Source: Gymnothorax reevesii
Lineage: Eukaryota > Chordata > Actinopteri > Anguilliformes > Muraenidae
Direction: 5' to 3'
DNA: 64,000 nt
NCBI GenBank assembly: GCA_029721435.1
Contig: CM056581.1
Coordinates: forward strand, 69,612,712 to 69,676,711
Shown here: positions 8,690 through 19,450 of the stretch, one piece after another
How positions within the stretch are numbered: the stretch's first letter is position 1
Layout of the letters: each line of letters begins with the position of its first letter
The notes under the pieces: model-generated
Databases searched by the model: none
What the model saw: the letters and a program-made list of their open reading frames with translations, nothing else
What the model was told of the DNA's origin: nothing
Made by a program: the position numbers and the translations under genes

Positions 8690-9830
8690 TCTATCAGATT
8701 GGGGAAACCCGATTTTATCTGCTGTATATTAATGACATGCCAGACTGTAAGTCCTGAGACTAGGGTTGCCTTGTTTGCAGATGATTCTAAATGCATAAGA
8801 GAAATCAGAAACCCGCAAGACTGTTCACAGCTGCAGTGCGACCTAGAAAACATCCTAGATTTGAGCCGTAAATAGGACATGAGATTTAACGCTAGTAAAT
8901 CTAAATTATTGAGCGTTACAAGGAAGCGAATTCCCATTCTTCACCATTGCACAATGAATCGCAATTTAATTAAAAAAAGTTGACTGCATGCGTGATCTTG
9001 GGATTGTAGTGTCATCAAATTTATCATGGGATGCACATACAAATGTCTTGGTCAGTAAAGCAAATCGCATGCTTGGATTAATTCAAAGAACTGGCGGTCA
9101 TTTGTGTTCAGTTCAAACAAAAAAAAAAGCTGTATATTTCACTTATAAGACTACTTTTAGAATACTCCACCCAAACTTGGACCGTTTAATCAAAAAAACT
9201 CTCCTTCATATTGAAGGCGTGCAACGGGGAGCCACTAAGTACATTCTTGGTTATAATGATTGTGTTGGAAGCAATTACAAAGCCCGACTAATGAAGCTTG
9301 GATCTTTTACAGCTGGGCTACGTGATATATTTGACTGTGTATTCTTGTGCAAATGCTTGAAGGGGGAATATGACATTAACTACAACCATTTTGTTTCATT
9401 TCAAAATAAGGATACATTTTTAATGAAAATTCCAAAATTTAGGACTGAAACTTTTCGCCATTCTTATTTTAACAGATTATTTTATTTGTGGAACCCCAGT
9501 CGCCTCTATCAAATTTCTGATACTACAGCTGCTTTTAAATCGAAGCCATTTCATTTTTATACAGAAAAGTTTCACAACTATTTTTATTCTCATGATTCCT
9601 GTACGTGGGTTGGCAAATGTCATTCTTCACATTGCCGTCTGTCCCTCTGATGTTACTTACACTTGCTGGTATACTGTCTTATTTTATTATTACTATTTTC
9701 TTCTCATTGTTCAGTTGCCTGTACATGTTGTGGGATGATCGCCTCACAATATGTGCCTTGCCACCAGTGCAATCATTCCCTGACTTCTGTTAAAGCGTAA
9801 TAAATTTGTTTATGAGTAGGCATATCTGGT
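8690..9830 (+). pseudogene. Non-LTR retrotransposon (LINE) reverse transcriptase, 3' part
   Basis: The plus strand shows YINDMPD followed by LFADDSK near 8770-8792, the RT catalytic box, in different frames. An ORF from 8988 (220 codons) carries MRDLGIVVSSNLSWDAH, SKANRMLGLIQRT, GVQRGATKYILGYND and LFYLWNP, the usual thumb and C-terminal region of Jockey/CR1/Rex-like LINEs. Stops at about 8870 and 8981 separate the palm from the thumb. An AATAAAT signal follows at about 9800. No endonuclease is present, so the copy is 5'-truncated. The exact clade is not determined. Confidence 0.8.
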
Positions 9831-9839
9831 GAATTGATA

Positions 9840-10408
9840 ATTATATTCCCGAACGCCGAATGGCGGTGGCGGCGGTCGGACCAAAAACATAATATCCCCG
9901 AACGCCAGATGGGTTGGGGATATTATCTTTTTGGTCCGACCGCCGCCACACCGCCCTATGTGTTAACGCGATAACTTCAGTAATATTTCAATTAGAAAAT
10001 TCATGTTTTGCATATAAGTAAGTATCATAAAGAGGAAGAACTGATTCGTTTTTGGACAATTTACAATTTCTAGATTGGCCACCAGGGGCCAAAAACTGAA
10101 AAATCACTTTTTTTTATCATATCTCTGGAAATATATGTACGATTGACCTTAAATCAAATGCAAATGAAAGGTCATGACCTAAGGATGTGTCCCACAAAGA
10201 CATTATACCTGTTTGGATCAAAATTTTGACACATGGTGGAGCTTTGTCACATAAAATTCACCATTTTGACCATAACTTCAGAACCATTTGTCCGATTGAC
10301 CTGAAATTAAGTTCAAATGAAAGTCTATTCAAGGATTGGGGAATTGGAGGATTGGGGGCATTCAGGGATATACCCCAAGCCATCGCCTCCAATGGCATAA
10401 GCCTAGTT
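9840..10408 (-). mobile_element. Repeat family D, copy 1 (rolling-circle-like, no ORF)
   Basis: This aligns base by base, in inverted orientation, with 57138-57780. Shared blocks include GTTAACGCGATAACTTCAG, TTTCTAGATTGGCCACCAG and GCATAAGCCTAGTT. It lacks one ~120-bp internal subunit that copy 2 has. Its 3' terminus (left side) has an additional fold-back: 9862-9899 is the reverse complement of 9916-9955. The motif TATATCCCCGAAYGCC is found in inverted orientation near both ends, in imperfect form here. Confidence 0.7.
9862..9955. repeat. Fold-back hairpin at the end of family D copy 1
   Basis: The arms 9862-9899 and 9916-9955 are ~95% complementary, with a 16-nt loop. Copy 2 carries only a single arm, so the inverted duplication is specific to this copy. 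Confidence 0.8.
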
Positions 10409-10585
10409 GACTGTGTGCATTTTTGTGTATATAAAGATTCATCCTAAGGAGTGGCCAAATTAGGCCATACTTTTTGAGATCAGTTTGACCTAAAAAGACT
10501 GCCATAAATCATCTCTCTATACAGTCTATACAATTGCACACGCAATTCCTGTTAATGTAGCGTTCGATTAATCACTCATAATTTC

Positions 10586-10789
10586 CGGAGGTGGACATTC
10601 CAGGGGTCAGAAAGTAAAAGTCCCACCATGTTTTACTACCACCCATCAACTCAACCAGCTGAGTTCAGTTGAGTTTCTTGACTAGTATAACCTCTGGTCT
10701 GAAGGGCTGTTTTATTTAGCAAATCCAGAAGGTTGAAACTAGATCCTGGGGAGGACTTTTACTTTCTGAACCTGGATTGTCCACCTCTG
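10586..10789. mobile_element. hAT-type MITE with 8-bp target duplication
   Basis: The ends are CGGAGGTGGAC and its near-complement GTCCACCTCTG. Inverted arms of ~35 bp extend to GTAAAAGTCC/GGACTTTTAC. The 8-bp direct repeat ATAATTTC flanks both sides (10578-10585 and 10790-10797). The CAGAGGTGG-like terminus and 8-bp duplication are the hAT signature. No coding capacity. Confidence 0.8.
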
Positions 10790-10799
10790 ATAATTTCTT

Positions 10800-11550
10800 A
10801 TTTACTTGTGCTGCAGTACAGCAACATACACCAGAGACTGTATCAGACATATCATTTTCACCCATTCATTGCAAAACTTATAAAGATCATGTCGGTCATT
10901 CACAGCAGTCATTTAGTTAGGTGACGGTAAGGAGATTAAATCGTCCACGCACCACTACTTGAGTCCCGTGAATAGCTGTCACACAGTAACACAATGAAAT
11001 GGTAAAGGCCAATCCCCAACCGCTGAGTGATATCTTTCGGTGAAACCTTTTGGCGTAATTTTAAATGTGTCTTTGATTTACTGGGGAAATAACAGCAATC
11101 TTTCCCTGTTACTGTTGTGTTCCGGGGTCCTGGTCTTTGGCCAGGACAGTATTGCTTATGGTTTTAACAGTTTCATGTATCAGGATTTCATAGTTCATAG
11201 CCATAGTTCATGTCACAGTTTTAACAGTTTCCTCTATTAGGACATCGCATTTCATTATTCATGTTTATTGTTCATGTTTTTACTTTTCCGTGTTTTGTTT
11301 CATTCCAGGTCTGCCAAGCCACTCCACCGCTTGTCTGCGTTCCGCCCCGTGCCTTCGTTGTTGCACATTTCAGAGCTCTGGTTGGCTTTGGTATTTCCCC
11401 CTTCCTTGTGTGCTGTGCTGGATTCGGGGCTGTCTAAGCTTAATTGACAATTAACTGTTTTTAAGTTACTAACATTTACAAACACTCACTGGGTGGTGTA
11501 ATTCTCAGATAGGCACATTACTAATATTACTAATTTAGACAGGGAGTTTA
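10800..11550. other. No gene recognised
   Basis: AT-rich. It contains an imperfect repeat of TTTTAACAGTTTC at about 11162 and 11219. The short ORF at 11040-11240 has no domain. Confidence 0.35.
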
Positions 11551-11551
11551 T

Positions 11552-12125
11552 TGTCATGATTCCTGCTTTGCTATTTCAAGTCTTGCTGTGCTTTTCTGTT
11601 CTAAACATTCATGCTGCTTTCAAACTGCATACTTAATTGGTACTTAAGCTGAGCACGCTCATTCTCTTAATGAGCAAGTCTTGTCATCCAATCTTAGTCC
11701 ATGTCCAATGATCTTGTCATGCCTCTTGTTTCTCCTTCTCCAGGTGTTGCCCCTCATGTCTTTATTTCTTAGCCTTTATCTAGATGCGGTGGAAGTTGGC
11801 TGGCAGACAGTGTCTCGTTCTTGCTCAAGCTCATGTTCCCAAGTCTAGTTCTAGTCTGTTTTTCCATAGTCATTTTGTATAAAGCCTTCTGCATTCTTAG
11901 CATCTTTGTTCTTTTCTGTTTATTAATTATCTGCCTGGAGTTTCCAGTGGCTTTTGTTTTTGTCGATTTTGATCCTTCGTTATTAGCTCTGTGAAGCTCT
12001 CCTTCGTTTGTCTTTTGCATCCCTTTGGGCCAACTTTTTTGTTGGCCCTCGTGCCTGTTTGCTTTTGTTTTAATAAATTCCCTTTCCCTTCCACCTCGCA
12101 TCTGGTGTCTCTCTGATCTTGCATC
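11552..12125 (+). repeat. LTR-like sequence (possible solo LTR), uncertain
   Basis: It begins TGTCATGATTCCTGC, similar to a fish Gypsy LTR start, is T- and C-rich on this strand, and has AATAAA near 12072, about 50 bp before a possible end at TTGCA. I found no convincing target duplication or primer site, so this is a weak call. Confidence 0.3.
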
Positions 12126-13080
12126 AGTTCCACCAATGGTTGGGGGAATAATAGAACCCCCCCCCAGTCCACCATCGGTTGGGAGAATGGCCGCTTTCAT
12201 ATACACCACCTTTCTATAACTGTCAATCAGGTAGCCTTTGCTGAGAGTTTCATTTTGATGTACAGATATACTAAGATAACAGACAACCATTTTGTAAAAT
12301 AAACACATTTTTGTTTAATTTGACGGCACTCTCTACTGCATTAAATGATGAAAATTCCTCCCCTATCTTGTCAACATTGTCACGCATCGACACCATTATG
12401 TCAAGTGCAAATGTGATAACTGCGCATGCGTGCCGGAAGTCACGGCCAAATAGCCGTACAAATGTAAAATCGGTTCCGGCAAAATATCCACCGCAATGAA
12501 TTATAAAAACCACAAAATCAGTCTGGTTCTCTCTTAAGACCTAAAGGCATATAAAATTTTACAAGGATCTATGCAATAGTTTCTGAGTAATCAAGTTAAC
12601 ACGAGGGATCTGCGGCGGCGATGATGATTCCATATCGGCAGAACATAGTTTCGCCGATAAAATAATTAGTGGTTGCTCGAATGTTGTGGCAGTAGGAGGG
12701 GAATTACATTATCGCACTGCTTTACTTGAGTATGATTACATGAGAAAGGCAGTCCTTCACTTGGATCCTGGACCGTGCACCTGAAAAAAAGCGCCATACA
12801 ATTAGTCATAACCTTAGTCATGCCCATCAGCGCAGCACACATGCACGCGTTTACTGCCATCACCAAGATCAGTCTAGCACGGTAAAAAAAAAAAAAAAGA
12901 ACGACAAGCTTTGACAACTCTCATCAGCGACCGTAGACAGTGTGATTCTAACAGATATGCTTACATGGCTGATAAACATTTAGACGCGCGTGTGCGTTGG
13001 GGGTGTTAATAATCATGATCAGATTTAATTTGCCCTCTGTCCAACACAATTCCTTTTGGAAGTGGGTGACATCATTTTCA
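12126..13080. other. No gene recognised; short direct repeat and A-run
   Basis: A short imperfect direct repeat (TCCACCAATGGTTGGG and TCCACCATCGGTTGGG) lies at 12129-12185. A minus ORF at 12271-12513 is open, but I recognise no domain. An A-run occurs near 12883-12898. Confidence 0.35.
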
Positions 13081-13199
13081 GGAACATACAGCGGTGGAGG
13101 AGCACGCGCCGAGTCCCCTCCATCCTCCCCTACAATTCAACGTACAGCTTCCAGCCGGGGTCGGGGGTGGTGCCGAACCTTTAGTTTTTTGTACATCGG

Positions 13200-13400
13200 C
13201 CTCTGATTGGACAACAGTCGTGAGCACTAAGAAAGTTGAGGTCTACGTTGATTAATAAAATATTCTCTCTCTCGCTCTCTCTCATGCAACCACTCCGCCT
13301 CCTATTCTGCTTCTGTTTTTTCCTCCAACCCCCCCCCCGTTCGCGGTTGGTAAACCGCAGTATAAAACCTTGGGGTCACTGCAACGATCTCCCTTCGAAA
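13200..13400 (+). promoter_or_regulatory. Possible RNA polymerase II promoter in a CpG-rich stretch
   Basis: Between about 13080 and 14050 CpG dinucleotides are much more frequent than in the flanks. An inverted CCAAT box (ATTGG at 13206-13210) is followed by a TATA box (TATAAAA, 13361-13367), predicting a start near 13390 on the plus strand. This is the only part of the window resembling a host promoter. It is inference from motifs; transcription cannot be seen. Confidence 0.35.
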
Positions 13401-14240
13401 AATCTGGTCGGGCTAAGAAAGCAATCCCGGTGGGAGGCAACGGTAGCTGGGATAAATCGGGAAGGAGGTTTGTAAGCAGGGGCTGGCTCTGCCGTTGTGA
13501 CGCCGCGACCGGAGGATGCGGTGAGATGAAGCAGGCGTTGACACTGATTATATAAACAGAACGAGAAAGCTCAATAATTACCCTGGTTCTTGAAGATTAC
13601 GGCTGGATCAAATTAAGAGACAGAACAACTTAAACAAACAGGCCACCAAAACAATGGATAATCTCTTTTGAGCCCCTACATCGAAGCTGCTACAGGTAGG
13701 CTTCAGCTCATTTATTACCCGTGCCATTTATTGATACAAGCTAGCCTACGCATGAGCTGGCTGTTTATTGCATGCGTGAATGCGCAATTATCTCTTAACG
13801 TCAATACAAGGTAGTTCGGCGTACTCTTGGAAGATACAATCTCATGTTAATGCATGCGTATGGATGCATTGGGCGGATATAGATGTCAAACTGAATATCA
13901 GGAATCATGTGAGCGACATCGAGTCGATGCTGCTACTTTGACGGTTAAATTGTGCCGTGAAGAAAGTAGAGCAGAGAAAGTGGGTTTTGGATGACAACTG
14001 TGAGGTGAACGTTTGAGTCGGTGCGCCTCCCGCAATCCGTCCGCATGGTAGGAGAGCAGTGGTGATATGCGGTGGGGATGGTAGTGTGATAGTGTGCTGT
14101 AAACATCTCTCTTTCTCTCTCTCTCTCCCCCTCTCTGTTTTTCTCTCGTTCTATACCCGCAGTCCCGGCTGCAGCGTCTCGAATCGGGACACTTCAGCGA
14201 GAATCAGTATTTAAAAATGAAATTGGTCTGAATCGTATCG
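13390..14240 (+). other. Possible non-coding (5' UTR) exons
   Basis: Downstream of the TATA box a strong donor-like CAG|GTAGGC lies at 13694-13702. A long pyrimidine tract at 14107-14150 ends in CCGCAG at 14161, a strong acceptor. This would give an exon of ~300 bp, an intron of ~465 bp and a second exon starting TCCCGGCTGCAG. No ORF in the candidate exons resembles a known protein, so any coding part would be outside. Confidence 0.25.
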
Positions 14241-14561
14241 GGGTAGGTTGGTGACTAAGTTGACGGGGACATCATTTGGATAATGGATACGCGAATGTGA
14301 CGCATGTGCTGTGTTGTGTGTCGCTGCTGAATGTTTAGCTTCTCACACGTATATTCCATTGCACTGACGTGGTGCCTGTATGGTTACCTGAATGGATCGA
14401 CTCATGTTTTCAACTTCTAAAAATTTATGATATGCTGTCAGCGTTAGTGTTTTCATCCCTCAGATTTAAATTTTCTCATGTATTTAGCGTGTTCCTTGTC
14501 GATCTGGAAGGCTACCATTCGGGACAATTCACTGAAATGAAATCATGGGTTTTCATTTAGA

Positions 14562-15080
14562 ATGGTGACGAACAATTTCTGTCATGATCGGAAACGAATA
14601 TAAAGCACGTTCGGGCTTAATTGATCTGAGGGGTTGTGCATGTAGACCTGATTAAAAATAGCAGCGCAATGTTAATTCTTACGTGAGATCACCATATCAT
14701 GGTGTCAAAATAAAAAAAATTCTTACTTAGCCACACAGCGATCTTATCTGCCGGTTTCCAACATGGGCAACGCTATGGTTGAGGTTGAGTCGACTGACGT
14801 CTGATCAAGATGTTTGACATCTTGACTGCGCGTTTATAATTCACGTAATGGCGCGTCTATATGTAACGTCGCTCCCTTAAAATTGCAAGTGCATGACTCT
14901 TAGCGATGCAGTTTGCGAGCCTGAGGACTCTCACACAGAACGTCAATGTTTGTCAATGTTATTCAATAGGTACATAATTCAGCCGGACGAGGAAGAAGTA
15001 TCAGGACGCTGTTGACGCGTCTTCGCGGCTGATGTTGTCATGCATATGGCAGTCACACGTCCAGATATATTTTATTTCAC
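14562..15080. other. No gene recognised
   Basis: Mixed sequence following the CpG-rich region. No terminal repeats, RNA signals or coding similarity seen. Confidence 0.35.
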
Positions 15081-15094
15081 TGCCTTGGTATTTA

Positions 15095-15772
15095 AGGGTC
15101 GGACAAAAGAGCAGAGGCACCCCTGAAATTGGCTAAGCTTTGAGGCCTGTAATCCACAATTACCAGAACATCAACAATGGTCAGTCCAGTGAATGTCAAT
15201 GGCCGTCAGTTGCATCTGACTGCGCAGCGCAGTTTAGGCAGCAGCACTATCCTTGGCATGTCTCCAAAACAAAATGAGGATAGAGTTTTACATGGCCAAA
15301 TTGGTGCCAGAATTGCAGTTGCTTCTGTCACTAAAGTGGCAAAACTATTAAAGGTTGTTCGTGGAACTGTGTTAAAATAATGATGACAACAATTGAGCAA
15401 TTATTTAACAATAATCAGTTTGCAGCTGAGTGGCCGTCTGTGTTCCCAAATATGTGCTGCACTTGTGGTTATTTGCTTTTCATTGACCTTTTTGCCCAAT
15501 AAGTCCCAAAACAGCTTGATTTTAATTTGGCTTTTGGAAAATGGAAGGCACTTTTTATTTGTTTACTTTGAAAAATATGGCTTCTTTGAGAATTCCAAAA
15601 TTTTGGACACTATTCAAACAAGAAAATCATTCTCTTTTAACTTCTGAATGTTTACCCCTGACAAGATTCCTTTTGAGATTATATAGAGAAGTTAAGCCTT
15701 CTAGATTTCTCTAAAAATAGAGTGCTGTGACATTGGCAAAGTGTGTCCAAACTTTTGACTGGCACTGATATA
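15095..15772 (+). pseudogene. Tc1-like transposon remnant (N-terminal helix-turn-helix)
   Basis: An ORF at 15177-15380 encodes GQIGARIAVASVTKVAKLL followed by KVVRGTVLK. This matches the first helix-turn-helix of a common fish Tc1 transposase family (GARLAG.SVTKTA.LLGVSRGTVSK). The ORF stops there. The tail GTGTCCAAACTTTTGACTGG at about 15746-15765 is the characteristic terminal sequence of fish Tc1 elements, followed by a short TA microsatellite. The catalytic DDE region is not present. Confidence 0.65.
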
Positions 15773-15858
15773 TATATATTTCAAAGTTCAGGCTTTGGGA
15801 TCAGTGGGATACCCTATATGCTGAGCTACTCAGTTTCGCTCCAATAATCACCATAGAA

Positions 15859-15945
15859 TTGAATCAATCCAGACCTGATCCAGTCTCAAAAGAAACAGTT
15901 AAGCGTGAGTTTCACAAAGCTGGTATATATGGAGGGATATATCAC
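15859..15945 (+). pseudogene. Second Tc1-like fragment
   Basis: The frame encodes NQSRPDPVSKETVKREFHKA and then GIYGG, resembling the second helix-turn-helix of the same transposase class (EDPVSTKTVRRELH). It lies ~90 bp beyond the apparent Tc1 terminus, so it may belong to another broken copy or to a rearranged one. Confidence 0.45.
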
Positions 15946-16149
15946 TGGTGCCGTTGTATGTTTCAAAATTGCTGTCATTCAAAAAAGGATTCATCTTTAG
16001 ACAGATTCTCCAATCATCACGTAGAAGCCCAGCATCCAGGGTCGCCCACTGCTGCACTGACTCCCAGAGATGCTGAGGGTGTTTTCCCCTCCCTGTTCTC
16101 GACTGCTCTGGGAGGGGCTGAGAACATGCAAACTGGTTCACGCACAGTC

Positions 16150-17370
16150 TAGAACGGGGAAGAGCAGGTTACCACGGATTCATGAAATCTACAGACTCTT
16201 GAAAACACTTACCGTAACCACACATGATGGCAACAGACGGCATTTGTAGTTGACGCATACTTAATTCAGCTTGTATCTGACTCCTTCTCTGGAAATATCA
16301 TGACTACCAGAGCTCAAATATCAAAGTTGCATGCATTTATATGGCTTAGGACCTCAAATAAATGTTAGTTAGCCTTAGGTATACATGTATTTCAGTAAAA
16401 GTGAGTAAAATTGACATTCTTTACAAGTTTGCTTACTATTTGCCATGTTGGATGCCAGTCGTTCTTGCTGCACCATCAGCGCAGGTGGTGTCAGATTTGG
16501 GAACGGGAACACGTTCATGAATGCGTTCCCAGCTGTTTGACTCCTTAGAGTACATGCTGTCTGCACCAGAACAGGGAGTGAAATACGCCCTGAGTGTCCG
16601 TGGGAGGGGGAAAAAATCGCAGCATTTCTCCAATGACCGTCTAATTTCACTGCAGTGAAAAAAAAAAAGAAGCCCAGAGACGTTGAGCCTCAACAGGTTT
16701 AATGGACTGTGATGCTATAGGAATGTATCAGAAGAAAATTGCATCAGTCGACCTGCGATAATTAGTTGATTCTGAACGAACTCGTCTAAGAGTTGAAAGC
16801 ATTCTAACGGATTTTTAATCAATGAAATATAAACACATACATATTTGAAAGTACATATTTGACCATGTATTTTTTGATATTTTTGAGGAAGCTGAGCTTC
16901 TCTTGCAGTCTTAGAGCAATTGCCAATGGTCTGCACATCTAAGAATTATTTTTCACCCTCTTTTCATCCAGCTAAAACACTGCCACAATATTAATATGAC
17001 ACAATCCACAAATTTGCTTAATCAAGTGGGTGATTTGTTCAGTTTTATAGGCCTTAATTTTTAAAATTTTTGCATGAATGATTTGCCGATCACATGAATA
17101 TAGAACCGTGGAACCCAACATTAGGTTACACAAAATAAAGTTTGAATGACGTTCGCGTCGTTGGTTCTGCCTAAATGAAAGCTTTTAGTTTATGCTGCAG
17201 TTACTGTAGCTACTGAGGATGTGGCTATGTTGAACCACAATTATTTTAGGGATGACCAGATTTACATCTTCTTTTAATCAAAATTAAACTTGAAAACAGT
17301 TCTGGGCAATAGGATGTCAGGATTATTAACCAACCACCATCATATTACAATATGGTTAAATACCTTTGAG
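16150..17370. other. No gene recognised
   Basis: AT-rich, with a small imperfect palindrome GGGAACG...CGTTCCC at 16499-16530 and an A-run at 16659-16670. Short ORFs show no domain. Confidence 0.35.
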
Positions 17371-18033
17371 TCATTCCATGCCGACTCACCTATATTTCGA
17401 AACTTTTCCCAGTTCACGCCATGGATTTTCCTGAAAAATTCATGCGGGTACTCCTATGTGAGAAATGAAAGCATGTCAAGTCTTAATGCTATATTCCAAA
17501 TAGTTTTTGAGTTTTGAATTTTTGGATCGATCAAGTATCTACCACTTGACCCCCTTGCACTACTGAAGTCAAAAATCATCAAAAAAAAAACAGCATTTTC
17601 AGTTACGTGGCTGAATTTGAACCACTGAGTAGCACTTGATTTTGCATGCTTATCAAAATGGTTTCTCAACCTTTAAGACCTATGCTAGAACTGTATAATT
17701 ATAAAATTTGGCCACGTAGAATACAGTAATTTGCTTTCAAATAACGAAACATGAATCAAAGCACATTATGTGGGTGATTTTTATGTTCAGGAAAAATTTC
17801 AGTTCATTCCAGTCAAATATCTAATTCTGAGGAGGCTCACAACAAAAGACAGTTTCCAGTGAAAATTGTGTCATTTTGGTCACATTTCAAAAATTCATAA
17901 ATCAATAACTATTGGAAGTACAGCAATAAGATTTGGCATGATTTCATTTTCCAAGGAGATGCATCAACTTGAATTTTTTCAAGGAAATCCATGAGATGAA
18001 CTGGGAGGCCCTAGGTGAGTTGGGATAGAATGA
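17371..18033. mobile_element. Candidate non-coding DNA transposon with ~23-bp inverted ends
   Basis: The left end (17371-17393) and the reverse complement of the right end (18011-18033) match at 19 of 23 positions: TCATTC, then CACTCACCTA-like sequence at both ends (ACTCACCTA shared). The 663-bp interior is AT-rich without an ORF. I found no clear target duplication. Confidence 0.45.
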
Positions 18034-19450
18034 TTCCTTTTGTTGTTCTAATAAAATAGGCAACAATGGACAAAGAACACTACGCGATTCAGACTATAAT
18101 AGATAAGTATTTATTTAGGAACAATTTGTATACAACATGAGAAATGTTCTTAAAATACAATTACATGAAACTGAAGACTAAATAAGCCTAGTTAACTGTT
18201 GCTCATAAAATAAAAAAAAGGAAATATAACGGTGCAAACATTGAAAAATTTCCCCCTGTTCCTAGCTAGATGAGTATACTAGCAATTTCTGAAATTGCAG
18301 TAAGAAATACCCGACTAAAGAAAACAATATCATTCTATCGATATCATACTATCTAGCTATTTGCCTCTCACCTAACAATTATTGCACGCTGCATTTTCAT
18401 GTAGGCCAATCAGCATTCACACCCTCCCTCATCCAGTCGGAATGTAGCTAGTGAAACCGTTTGCTGTTTCTCTTAATGTGGAAAATTTTCAAAGTGGATT
18501 GGTCTAAAAGAACATTTTATAGGCTACACTGGCTGCCCATTATAAAGCCAATAGCATAAGCAATCAAACATTGCACAGAAACATGCAGTGAAAATAGTCT
18601 AGCAACATGTTCACATTTACCTTGTAAAGGCTTCTGTTGGATAAGTCCAGCCCACTTTGTGAGCGGCGTGATATGAAACCAGTGGAACTAATTTCTGGTT
18701 TGTTTTGTTAACACAGTAACACAAATACATCGAAAGAATGCAGTTGTGAGGCCTCATGTTTGTGCCATCAGCGCATTCACTTTGCGTCTTAAGTCCCCGT
18801 TGTGGCTCACAGTAGAGCTGCATCCAAATTCTCTTAAATTGGCCGTTTTCCATTTCTCTCTTCTTTGACCTAGCCAGAAAATATCACCTGGCCTGGATAA
18901 AGTTATAGGGAGATTTTAAAAGTACCTTGTGCATGTCTTTGAAAAAAGGGGATGTCCTTTTCTTCAATATGCCATGAGCTTGATGGCGAAGATATAGGCC
19001 CTACCCCAAACCAGCCCCTATACCCTTGTTCTATCAGCTATCCTCCATTTTCCCAGTCACGTGGGGGGTTCACTGCATTGTCATTCCAAACCAATTAGCA
19101 CGGAGTGGAAGTGGTAATAAAACCTTCTGCAGCGAGTGTACGGCTTCATCCCAATACCCACACTTGCGGTCTTTGTACTTAGTCGTGGCCACTTGAGTGA
19201 CGTTTTTCTGGGATCTGGTCAGAGTGTGTAAGTAGGAGTAAAGTCTGCAAGTCCTACGAGGTTTAGTCATCTCACATCAGGACACACTTAACGAGGAAAA
19301 TGTTTCCAATTGAGGCTGCAGTTGGAGGAGTTTATAAGCCAAGCATGATGGTAAGTGGATACATCTTTTGAATAAATTTGTGAATGCGAACCCATTTAGC
19401 GATCCAAACATTAAAACAAACACTGAAACATTGTCCAATATCATAAATAA
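18034..19450. other. No gene recognised
   Basis: AT-rich flank before the family A array. No coding similarity or terminal repeats noticed. Confidence 0.35.

Noticed and set aside
11552..12125. Confident solo LTR call
   Set aside because: A TG start and AATAAA are present, but no matching terminus, target duplication or second LTR was found; kept as a low-confidence feature only.
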